Under the pieces are notes generated by a model. The model saw nothing but the letters and a program-made list of their open reading frames with translations, was not told the DNA's origin and made no database searches. Of a stretch of DNA of 13,730 nucleotides, positions 6,539-13,377 are shown piece after piece. The translations under genes were made by a program, and so were the position numbers. Source of the stretch: CAMEON01 sp045602325. GTDB taxonomy: Bacteria > Bacillota > Clostridia > Oscillospirales > CAG-272. How positions within the stretch are numbered: the stretch's first letter is position 1; each line of letters starts with the position of its first letter. The stretch is taken from the NCBI GenBank assembly GCA_045602325.1, contig JAZSBH010000169.1, positions 1 through 13,730 of the forward strand, read 5' to 3'.

Positions 6539-6841
6539 ATGGGTGCAGAGAATAAAGGCGCAAAACCGCGTAAGATCCCCATGCGGCAGTGCCTGGGATG
6601 CAACGAGCATAAGCCCAAGATGGAGCTCATCCGTATTGTCCGCAGTCCCGAGGGTTTGGTCAGTTTGGATCTTACCGGTAAGAAGTCGGGACGAGGTGCC
6701 TACATCTGCCGCGATCTGAAGTGCCTCAAAAAGGTGCGAAAGAGCGGCCGCGTTGCCCACAATCTGGAGTGCGAGATCAGCCCGGAGGTCTACGACCGCA
6801 TGGAGGCCGAGCTCACCGCCGACGAAGGAGCCGACGCATGA
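6539..6841 (+). CDS. rnpM: YlxR/RnpM family RNA-binding protein (DUF448)
   Basis: This 100-residue protein belongs to the YlxR family, small RNA-binding proteins encoded between nusA and infB; the Bacillus subtilis member has been described as a modulator of RNase P (RnpM). Family signatures are RKIPMRQCLGCNEHKPKMELIRIV near residues 11-34 and SGRGAYICRDLKCL near 54-67. The start at ATG 6539 has a strong AAGGAGG at 6524-6530. Its stop overlaps the start of the next gene (ATGA), which suggests translational coupling. The position in the operon agrees with the family call. Confidence 0.93.
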   Translation: MGAENKGAKPRKIPMRQCLGCNEHKPKMELIRIVRSPEGLVSLDLTGKKSGRGAYICRDLKCLKKVRKSGRVAHNLECEISPEVYDRMEAELTADEGADA

Positions 6842-7209
6842 GTGCTCCGTCTACCGAAGATAAGCTTCTCTCCACCGTGGGACTCTGCGCCAGAGCCCGC
6901 AAGCTGATAACGGGTACGCCCATGGTTTGCGAGGCCATGCGAAGCCGGAAGCCTGCCGTCCTGGCTGTGCTGGAAGCCTCTGATACGTCGGATAATACTC
7001 ACCATAAATTGGTATCCAAGTGTACCTACTATCAAGTCCCTCTTTATCGCCTGACCGCCGATACGGTGCGCCTGGCACATGCCGTCGGAAAGACGGGCTC
7101 GGTCGCCGCCGTTGGTGTAACCGACGAGAATTTCTACAAAGCCCTGACCACGTATCTCCCGCCTCGGGAGAACGCTTGCGAAGCGGCTACCCCTCATATC
7201 ATCGAGTGA
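6838..7209 (+). CDS. L7Ae/L30e-family RNA-binding protein (YlxQ-like)
   Basis: The 123-residue protein has the L7Ae-type fold signature: KLLSTVGLCARARKLITGTPMVCEAM at about residues 9-34, then VLAVLEASDTSDNTHHKLVSKC and VPLYRLTADTVRLAHAVGKTGSVAAVGVTDENF. Such proteins bind kink-turn RNA, and YlxQ orthologues are the constant neighbours of rnpM and infB. ATG 6838 overlaps the rnpM stop by four bases and has GAAGGAG in front of it; the longer frame upstream is only the +1 reading of rnpM. About 20 residues after the core are variable. The precise RNA target is unknown. Confidence 0.88.
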   Translation: MSAPSTEDKLLSTVGLCARARKLITGTPMVCEAMRSRKPAVLAVLEASDTSDNTHHKLVSKCTYYQVPLYRLTADTVRLAHAVGKTGSVAAVGVTDENFYKALTTYLPPRENACEAATPHIIE

Positions 7210-7222
7210 TCCCATTCTCATA

Positions 7223-7236
7223 GCCCCAGCAGGGGC
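7223..7236. other. Small GCCCC/GGGGC hairpin before infB
   Basis: GCCCC (7223-7227) and GGGGC (7232-7236) can form a hairpin with loop AGCA in the 75-base gap between the L7Ae-family gene and infB. It resembles the GC-rich tail module of the larger repeats, without their A/T-centred hairpin, so it may be an isolated or decayed tail. No U-tract follows. Confidence 0.4.
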
Positions 7237-7284
7237 AGATCGCCTGACCGCCGTGTGGCGCAGGAAAGAGTTTTAGGAGGAAAT

Positions 7285-10200
7285 ATGGCATTCAATCCGC
7301 AATTCAAAATTAACCAGATGGCAAAGGACATGGGTCTGAAGAGCAAGGAGTTGACCGATCTGTTGGCAGATAAGGGCATTGGCGAGGTGAAGAGCCAGAA
7401 GACCCTGACCGAGCAGGAATTCAACGTGCTGTTTCAGTCGCTGACCGAGGCGAATCAGGTTGACAACATTTATGATTACATGGACGGAAAAACCTGTATT
7501 CCCTCCAAAATTGCTGCGGCCAAGGCTGCCGAAAAGGCCGCCCGTGAGGCCGAAGAGCGTGCTGCTCGCGAGGCCGCTGAAAAGGAAGCCGCCCGTGTAG
7601 CCGCCGAAAAGGCCGCTGCTGAAAAGGCTGCCAAGGAAGCCGCCGAAAAGGCTGCCCGCGAGGCCGCCGCCAAGGCAGCTGCCGAGAAGGCTGCCCGTGA
7701 GGCTGCAGAGGCCAAGGCCGCCGCCGAGCGTGCTGCCGCAGAGGCAGAGCGCGCCGCCGCAGAGGCCGCCGCCCGCAAGGAGTCCGACCGCAAGGCCTTT
7801 GAGCGTGCCGCTTTGGAAAAGGCCGCCGCAGAGGCTCGCGAGAAGGCACTGGCGAAAAAGGCCGCGCGTGCCGCGCAGGAAGCCGAGCGCGCTGCTCGTG
7901 AGTCCGAGCGTGCCAACGCGCCCAAAGAGCCCGTCAAGGAAGCCGTCAAAGATGCCGTCAAGGACGCCGTCAAGGAAAACAATACAAAGCCTGCCGCTCA
8001 ACAGAGCCAGCGTCCTGCTCAGCCTGCATCTCCTGCAGCACAGGATCGCCGTGGAGAGAGCCGTCCGACCCAAAACGGCCAGCGTCCTGCCCAAGGTCAG
8101 CGCCCTGAAGGCCGCCCTGAAACCCGTCCTGCACCCGCAGGCGATCGCGCTCCCCAGCAGGGTCAGAGAGGCGACCGTCCCGCCGCTGGCGGCTTCGGTC
8201 AGCAGAGACCTGACAACCGCAACGACCGCGGAGACCGCGGCTCTAACCGTCCCCAGGGCGGCCGCAACGATCGCAATGACCGCGGCGGCATGGATCGCGA
8301 TAAGGGCGATTTCGTCCAGAACGCTCCCAAGGAGCATTTCCAGGTGCAGGCCATCGTCCGCGGCCAGACTCCCAAGGGGGGCGTGGAGCAGCAGAAGCCC
8401 CGTGGAGCAACCCGCGTGGTGGATACCCGCGTGACCGATTCCGTGGATCTGTCCAAGTACGACGAGAAGCTGGATACCTTTGTTTCCGAGCGCGTGCAGG
8501 ATACCCGCGGCGGCAACCAGAAGCTCACCAAGAAGAATACCCAACAGCAGGGAACCAAGCCAGGTCAGAAGCCCCTCATGAAGGGTGGCAAGCCCATGCC
8601 CGGCAAGAAGCAGGCGCCCGTCAAGAAGCAGCCCCTCCACGTGGAGATTCCCGACGAGATCGTGGTTAGTGATCTGGCCTCTCGTTTGAAGGTTACCGTG
8701 GGTGAGGTGGTCAAGCGTCTCATGATGATGGGTATGATGGTCACCGTCAACCAGACCGTGGACTTCGACACCGCCGCCCTCGTTGCCGACGAGTTGGGCG
8801 CCGAAGTAGAGAAGGAAGTGGTGGTCACCATCGAGGAGCGCCTCTTCGATACCACCGAGGACACCGCTGAGTCCCTGAAGCCCCGCGCACCCGTCGTGTG
8901 CGTCATGGGTCACGTTGACCACGGTAAGACCTCTCTCTTGGATGCCATCCGTCACACCCGCGTAACCGCCGGTGAGGCAGGCGGTATCACTCAGCACATC
9001 GGTGCGTACCGCGTGGAAATCAACGGACAGGATATTACCTTCCTGGATACACCCGGCCACGAGGCATTTACCGCCATGCGTGCCCGCGGTGCCCAGGCAA
9101 CCGATATTGCCATTCTGGTGGTAGCCGCCGACGACGGTATCATGCCCCAGACCGTGGAAGCCATTAACCACGCCAAGGCCGCCGGTATTGACATTGTTGT
9201 GGCTATCAACAAGATGGATAAGCCCTCTGCTGACCCCGATAACGTCAAACAGGAGCTGACCAAGTACGAGCTGGTGCCCGAGGAGTGGGGCGGCGACGTC
9301 ATCTGCGTCCCCGTGTCCGCGCTGACCGGCATGGGTATCGACGACCTGCTGGAGAACGTTCTGCTGGTCGCCGAGGTCAAGGAGCTCAAGGCCAACCCCG
9401 ACCGCCGCGCCAAGGGTATCGTCATCGAGGCCAAGCTGGACAAGGGCCGCGGTCCCGTGGCCACCGTCCTGGTACAGAACGGTACTCTGCATAACGGCGA
9501 CATCGTCATCGCCGGTACCTCTGTGGGTCGTGTCCGTGTCATGACCGACCACAACGGCCGCACCGTCAAGGTGGCAGGTCCTTCGGTTCCCGTGGAGATC
9601 ACGGGTCTGGCTGACGTGCCGGATGCAGGTGACGAGTTCGAGGCCGTTGTCGACGAGCGTATGGCTCGCGAACTGGCCGAGCAGCGCCGCGCCCAGGCCA
9701 AGGAAGAGGTCTTTAAGGCCAATGCCCGCGCCAACCTCAACGATCTGTTCAACCAGCTTTCCGCCGGCATCAAGGATCTGAACGTCATCGTCAAGGCCGA
9801 TGTGGACGGTACCGTGGAGGCCGTGAAGGCATCCCTGCAGAAGCTGTCCAACGAGGAAGTCCGCGTCCGCGTGATCCATGCCGCTTGCGGCGGTATTACC
9901 GAGGGCGACGTCACCTTCGCCGCCGCCTCCAACGCCATCATCGTCGGCTTCAACGTTCGTCCCGACCGTCAGGCTCTGGATAGCGCCGACAGACAGAACG
10001 TGGAGATCCGCACCTACCGCGTCATTTACGAGTGCATCGAGGAGATCCAGGCTGCTATGAAGGGTATGCTGGCTCCTAAGTTCCGTGAGAACCTGTTGGG
10101 TCACGCCGAGGTCCGCCAGACCATCCACGTACCCAACGTGGGTACCATCGCCGGTTCCTATATCACCGACGGTAAGATCATCCGTTCCGCCCAGATCCGT

Positions 10201-10377
10201 ATCGTCCGCGACGGTGTGGTCATCTTCGAGGACAAGATTGCATCCCTCCGCCGCTTTAAGGACGACGTCAAGGAGGTCGCCGACGGCTACGAGTGCGGCG
10301 TCGGTCTCGACCGCTTCAACGACATCAAGGTCGGTGACATTCTCGAAGCCTTCGTCATGGAGGAGATTCCTCAATAA
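7285..10377 (+). CDS. infB: Translation initiation factor IF-2
   Basis: IF-2 is the GTPase that delivers initiator fMet-tRNA to the 30S subunit and promotes subunit joining. The 1030-residue protein has an N-terminal IF2N domain (1-50), an Ala/Glu/Lys/Arg-rich helical stretch (about 77-215), a Pro/Gln/Arg/Gly/Asp-rich disordered region (about 235-345), a second IF2N domain (about 450-513), then the conserved core. GTPase motifs are GHVDHGKT at 542-549 (G1), DTPGH at 588-592 (G3), NKMD at 642-645 (G4) and SAL at 678-680 (G5). Domains II, III and C2 follow through the C-terminus. ATG 7285 is chosen because AGGAGG at 7275-7280 fits it; a GTG ten codons upstream has no such site. It closes the operon; rbfA, usually next, is absent. 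Confidence 0.98.
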   Translation: MAFNPQFKINQMAKDMGLKSKELTDLLADKGIGEVKSQKTLTEQEFNVLFQSLTEANQVDNIYDYMDGKTCIPSKIAAAKAAEKAAREAEERAAREAAEKEAARVAAEKAAAEKAAKEAAEKAAREAAAKAAAEKAAREAAEAKAAAERAAAEAERAAAEAAARKESDRKAFERAALEKAAAEAREKALAKKAARAAQEAERAARESERANAPKEPVKEAVKDAVKDAVKENNTKPAAQQSQRPAQPASPAAQDRRGESRPTQNGQRPAQGQRPEGRPETRPAPAGDRAPQQGQRGDRPAAGGFGQQRPDNRNDRGDRGSNRPQGGRNDRNDRGGMDRDKGDFVQNAPKEHFQVQAIVRGQTPKGGVEQQKPRGATRVVDTRVTDSVDLSKYDEKLDTFVSERVQDTRGGNQKLTKKNTQQQGTKPGQKPLMKGGKPMPGKKQAPVKKQPLHVEIPDEIVVSDLASRLKVTVGEVVKRLMMMGMMVTVNQTVDFDTAALVADELGAEVEKEVVVTIEERLFDTTEDTAESLKPRAPVVCVMGHVDHGKTSLLDAIRHTRVTAGEAGGITQHIGAYRVEINGQDITFLDTPGHEAFTAMRARGAQATDIAILVVAADDGIMPQTVEAINHAKAAGIDIVVAINKMDKPSADPDNVKQELTKYELVPEEWGGDVICVPVSALTGMGIDDLLENVLLVAEVKELKANPDRRAKGIVIEAKLDKGRGPVATVLVQNGTLHNGDIVIAGTSVGRVRVMTDHNGRTVKVAGPSVPVEITGLADVPDAGDEFEAVVDERMARELAEQRRAQAKEEVFKANARANLNDLFNQLSAGIKDLNVIVKADVDGTVEAVKASLQKLSNEEVRVRVIHAACGGITEGDVTFAAASNAIIVGFNVRPDRQALDSADRQNVEIRTYRVIYECIEEIQAAMKGMLAPKFRENLLGHAEVRQTIHVPNVGTIAGSYITDGKIIRSAQIRIVRDGVVIFEDKIASLRRFKDDVKEVADGYECGVGLDRFNDIKVGDILEAFVMEEIPQ

Positions 10378-10447
10378 CCAGGGTTCCACCCTGGACCCGC
10401 CAGAAACCCTTTTACAAAAGGGTTTCTGGACTTCCCAAAACCTTTGA
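10378..10447. repeat. Composite hairpin repeat, copy C (inverted), abutting infB
   Basis: Read on the minus strand this copy has the lead-in TTTCAAAGGTTTTGGGAAG, a perfect 14-bp hairpin with a two-base loop (10400-10413 with 10416-10429, CCAGAAACCCTTTT arms), and a tail hairpin CCAGGG/CCCTGG (10378-10383 with 10389-10394). It begins at the first base after the infB TAA. No U-tract follows the hairpins on the plus strand, so they could slow RNA decay or act as a weak terminator, but this is not a textbook terminator. Confidence 0.85.
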
Positions 10448-10498
10448 AACATATATGAATATGGGGGAAGAGGACTTCTGAACCCATGGGGAGGAAGT

Positions 10499-11257
10499 AT
10501 GGAGAACCGTGTTTCGGCTGAAATGATAAAGCTGCGTGAGTGGGTAGATTCTGCCCGTCGGGTGGTGTTTTTCGGCGGGGCAGGGGTGTCTACCGAATCG
10601 GGGATCCCCGATTTTCGGAGCGTGGACGGGTTGTACAATCAGACGTACGACTATCCTCCCGAGACCATTCTCTCCCGTAGCTTTTTCTACAGCAAGCCCG
10701 CCGCCTTCTATCGCTTTTACCGCGATAAGATGATCTTTGACCCCGGCCGCATCCGTCCGAATGCCGCCCATGTGGCGCTGGCACGGCTGGAAGCCGAAGG
10801 GAAAATGGATCGAACGGGCATTGTAACCCAGAACATTGACGGACTGCATACCGAGGCGAGATCCCAGCGAGTATTCGAGCTTCACGGCTCCATCCACCGC
10901 AATTTCTGCACGCGGTGCAGAAAATTCTATCCTCTAACCCGTATCACCGAGAGTGAACAAGATTCGGGCGGCATACCCCTTTGTGCCTGCGGCGGCATGA
11001 TCAAGCCGGATGTTGTGCTCTACGGCGAGCCCTTGGACGAGGCAACCGTGGACGGGGCAATCCACGCCATCGCAAATGCCGACCTGCTCATCATCGGGGG
11101 TACGTCCATGACGGTCTATCCCGCCGCGGGCCTGGTGCAGTATTTCCGAGGAGATCGGACGGTGATCATTAACCGGGACGCCACTGCCGCCGACGGTGAC
11201 GCCGATCTCATCATCCGCGAGCCCATCGGCCGGGTTTTGGGCAGTCTTTTCGACTGA
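10499..11257 (+). CDS. cobB: Sirtuin, NAD-dependent protein deacylase
   Basis: A cytoplasmic Sir2-family enzyme that removes acyl groups from lysines, consuming NAD and releasing nicotinamide and O-acyl-ADP-ribose. The 252 residues carry the NAD-binding GAGVS (27-31) with GIPDFR (35-40), QNID (111-114), catalytic His129 in FELHGS, and GTSMTVYPA (201-209). Zinc ligands are Cys137 and Cys140, then Cys162 and Cys164; the second pair is C-x-C where CxxC is more common. I do not see the Y-x-x-R signature of desuccinylase-type sirtuins in the FYRFYRDKM segment (70-78), so deacetylase activity is the better guess. ATG 10499 follows GGGGAGG. It stands between repeat copies C and D, so it may be transcribed alone, but no clear promoter was found. 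The symbol is used in its general bacterial sense. Confidence 0.93.
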   Translation: MENRVSAEMIKLREWVDSARRVVFFGGAGVSTESGIPDFRSVDGLYNQTYDYPPETILSRSFFYSKPAAFYRFYRDKMIFDPGRIRPNAAHVALARLEAEGKMDRTGIVTQNIDGLHTEARSQRVFELHGSIHRNFCTRCRKFYPLTRITESEQDSGGIPLCACGGMIKPDVVLYGEPLDEATVDGAIHAIANADLLIIGGTSMTVYPAAGLVQYFRGDRTVIINRDATAADGDADLIIREPIGRVLGSLFD

Positions 11258-11297
11258 CCCTTCATCAATTCATTTGAAATTTTTGCTTGCCATTTGA

Positions 11298-11380
11298 AAG
11301 AATCCCTTACTAAAGGTTTTCGGGATTCTTAAACCCCTTTTGCAAAAGGGGTTTAAGCGGGGGACAGGGGCGGAGCCCCT
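11298..11380. repeat. Composite hairpin repeat, copy D
   Basis: The lead-in forms its own hairpin, AAGAATCCC (11298-11306) with GGGATTCTT (11322-11330). The central hairpin is a perfect 14-bp stem with loop GC (11328-11341 with 11344-11357, CTTAAACCCCTTTT arms). The tail hairpin is AGGGGC/GCCCCT (11366-11371 with 11375-11380). The first two share bases 11328-11330 and so compete at their edge. The copy lies between the sirtuin and the Nudix gene and ends about 18 bases before the latter's ribosome binding site. Confidence 0.85.
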
Positions 11381-11412
11381 CGTTCCTTTAACCCCTGAAA
11401 GGAGGCGAAAGC

Positions 11413-11841
11413 ATGGCATTGAAGTATGAAAAATCCTGCGGTGCATTGGTATTCCGCCAGGATCCCAAAACGGGACGTATGTACATACTGATGATCCGTC
11501 ACAAGCACGGAGGACACCGTTCCTTCCCCAAGGGACACGTGGAGTCCGGCGAGACCGAGCATCAGACCGCCATTCGAGAGGTGGAGGAGGAGACGGCTGT
11601 CAAGATCCGCATCACCTCGGATTTCTGCGAGAAGGTACATTACAGCCCCATGCCCGGCGTCCAGAAGGAAGTGGTCTATTTTATGGCCATGACCGACCAG
11701 AAGGCAACGCATCCCCATGACGGCGAGATCGCCGACGTGGAGTGGGTGCCACTGGATAATGCCGAGCGTTCGCTGACCCATGAAAACGATAAGATCGTCC
11801 TCCGCGCCGCCATGAAGGCTCTGGAGGCCAGCATGGTATAA
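11413..11841 (+). CDS. Nudix hydrolase, Ap4A-hydrolase-like
   Basis: This 142-residue protein resembles asymmetric diadenosine tetraphosphate hydrolases, which split Ap4A into ATP and AMP: it starts KSCGALVFRQ, and shows GGHRSFPKGHVESGET leading into the Nudix box. The box runs from Gly41 to Val63 with Glu47, Arg55-Glu56 and Glu59-Glu60 in register (GX5EX7REUXEEXGU). The glycine near its end is Ala62, so the last residues read EEETAV. Metal-binding glutamates are intact, so activity is likely. ATG 11413 is preceded by GAAAGGAGG. A strong terminator follows directly, which marks it as the last gene of its transcript. Mutator-type or RNA-pyrophosphohydrolase-type activity cannot be excluded from sequence. 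Confidence 0.87.
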   Translation: MALKYEKSCGALVFRQDPKTGRMYILMIRHKHGGHRSFPKGHVESGETEHQTAIREVEEETAVKIRITSDFCEKVHYSPMPGVQKEVVYFMAMTDQKATHPHDGEIADVEWVPLDNAERSLTHENDKIVLRAAMKALEASMV

Positions 11842-11848
11842 CCATACG

Positions 11849-11923
11849 GCAAACGGTATGCCGTCTGCGTCCGTGCCCATTTCGGGCAGGGGCGGAGGAC
11901 GGTGTGCCGTTTGTTGCTTTTTT
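11849..11923 (+). terminator. Intrinsic terminator after the Nudix gene
   Basis: AAACGGTATGCCGTC (11851-11865) pairs along its full length with GACGGTGTGCCGTTT (11898-11912), including three G-U pairs, and extends by two pairs at the base. The upper part folds further (TGCCC/GGGCA). The stem is followed by six T residues at 11918-11923. This should end transcripts from the Nudix gene and isolate the lipase gene, whose ribosome binding site begins at 11938. Confidence 0.85.
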
Positions 11924-11952
11924 GATCTTGAATTATCGAAAGGAGACCGACT

Positions 11953-13377
11953 ATGAAGAAAAAACGCCTCAACTGCGCGCCCCCTGCCCCGCTATTGTAT
12001 ACGTCTCGTATCATGTCGGCACTCGCCGTGGCGGCGGTGTCGGTCTGTTATATTCCCCTGTGGAAGGGGCTTTGCCCGTTGGCGATTCTGTACGTCCTTA
12101 TCCCTCTGTTCCTGCTCGTCAACGCCCTGCCCTATCTGCTGTATAGCCGCATTCCTCGCCCTGTTGGCGAAAAACCTACGCTTTTGTCCTTCAATCACTC
12201 CCGCCACACCCTCCGCTCCTGCGCGCATGGGGTAGAGATCCTGCACGTATTCCTGCTATCCGCCGCACTCACCGTGATCTACCACCTGATTCGTCTTCCT
12301 CTGCTCTGGCAGGGCCGCTGGGTTGAGTGGCTGATCTCGGCGGGGATCGCCTTTCTCGTGGAGGCAGTTGTGTTCTGGAACGGCATGATCTGCGTATACG
12401 TCTACTCGGTTCAGTTGGGGATCAAATGGCGTATCGTGGGAGCGTTGTGCGGGATGATCCCCGTCGCACAGCTCATTGCCCTCCGTCGCATTATGCGGGT
12501 GGTGACCGATGAGGTGGCGGTGGAGTGCGCCCACATGATCCGCAACAATGAGCGGCACAAGGATCGCATTTGTGCCACGAAGTACCCCATTCTCATGGTA
12601 CACGGCGCCTTTTTCCGTGACAGCAAGCACCTAAACTACTGGGGACGTATCCCCTCTGATCTGATCACAAACGGTGCGACGGTGTATTTCGGTCAGCATC
12701 AATCGGCGGCGGCCATCCGTGACAGCGCCAAGGAACTGGCGGATCGTATTCGTGAAATTGTTGCCGAGACGGGATGCCAAAAGGTCAATGTCATTGCCCA
12801 CTCCAAGGGTGGGCTGGATATGCGCGCCGCCCTCGCCTTCGAGGACGTGGCCCCCTATGTGGCCTCGGTTACCACAGTCAACTCGCCCCATGGCGGCTGT
12901 CATTTTGCCGATTACTTACTGCATACCGCCCCCGAATCCCTTCGCAACAAAGTGGCAACAACCTATAACACGGCTGCGCGCTGTCTGGGCGACACACAGC
13001 CCGACTTTCTTGCCGCCGCCCATGATCTGACCGCATCGAGCTGTTCCGCCTTCAATAAAGTCACCGAAGGCGAGGCCGGACACACCGAGGGGATCCTCTG
13101 CCAAAGTATCGGCTCCAGAATGGACCGTGCTACGGGCGGACAGTTCCCGTTGAACTTCTCTTACGTGATTGCCCGTTTGTTTGATGGACCCAACGACGGT
13201 TTGGTTTCCGAGACCTCTGCCAAGTGGGGAGAGTCCTACACCTTCCTCATCGCCTCGGGTAAGCGCGGTATCTCCCACGGAGACGTGATCGACCTCAACC
13301 GTACCAATATCGAGGGATTTGACGTGCGAGAGTTTTACGTGGAACTGGTTGCGGATCTAAAGGCGCGCGGCTTGTAA
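11953..13377 (+). CDS. Membrane-anchored lipase-like alpha/beta hydrolase
   Basis: The 474-residue protein joins a multi-pass membrane region to a true-lipase-type alpha/beta hydrolase domain. Hydrophobic segments lie at about residues 20-36, 41-65, 93-116, 124-151 and 159-180. From residue 209 it resembles bacterial lipase families I.1/I.2: YPILMVHGAF (oxyanion region, His217-Gly218), then YWGRIPSDLITNGATVYF, AHSKGG with nucleophile Ser284, and VTTVNSPHGGCHFADYL. Candidate catalytic acids are Asp411 or Asp415 in DGPNDG; the candidate histidine is His442 in ISHGDV. The triad therefore looks complete. True lipases are normally secreted and have no such membrane domain, so this one probably acts at the membrane on lipid or ester substrates; the side of the membrane is uncertain. 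ATG 11953 has GAAAGGAG upstream. No promoter is obvious in the short gap after the terminator. Confidence 0.82.
   Translation: MKKKRLNCAPPAPLLYTSRIMSALAVAAVSVCYIPLWKGLCPLAILYVLIPLFLLVNALPYLLYSRIPRPVGEKPTLLSFNHSRHTLRSCAHGVEILHVFLLSAALTVIYHLIRLPLLWQGRWVEWLISAGIAFLVEAVVFWNGMICVYVYSVQLGIKWRIVGALCGMIPVAQLIALRRIMRVVTDEVAVECAHMIRNNERHKDRICATKYPILMVHGAFFRDSKHLNYWGRIPSDLITNGATVYFGQHQSAAAIRDSAKELADRIREIVAETGCQKVNVIAHSKGGLDMRAALAFEDVAPYVASVTTVNSPHGGCHFADYLLHTAPESLRNKVATTYNTAARCLGDTQPDFLAAAHDLTASSCSAFNKVTEGEAGHTEGILCQSIGSRMDRATGGQFPLNFSYVIARLFDGPNDGLVSETSAKWGESYTFLIASGKRGISHGDVIDLNRTNIEGFDVREFYVELVADLKARGL

Noticed and set aside
6721..6837. Longer N-terminus for the L7Ae-family gene
   Set aside because: It is the +1 frame of rnpM and gives an Arg/Pro-rich, unrelated leader; ATG 6838 with ATGA overlap is the usual coupling.
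7255..7284. Earlier GTG start for infB
   Set aside because: No ribosome binding site precedes it, whereas AGGAGG at 7275-7280 is well placed for ATG 7285.
7513..7860. Near-periodic GCC-rich DNA that looks like a tandem repeat or CRISPR-like array
   Set aside because: It is the in-frame Ala/Glu/Lys/Arg-rich linker of IF-2; unit lengths vary and there are no spacers.
10400..10429. Repeat hairpin as a normal rho-independent terminator of infB
   Set aside because: The stem is strong, but no U-tract follows it on the plus strand; the T residues are inside the stem.
7273..10638. Open frame of over 1,100 codons on the minus strand opposite infB
   Set aside because: It mirrors infB almost end to end; its Gly/Leu/Val-rich, family-less product is what the GC-rich codon use of infB produces on the complement. 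infB has unmistakable motifs on the plus strand.
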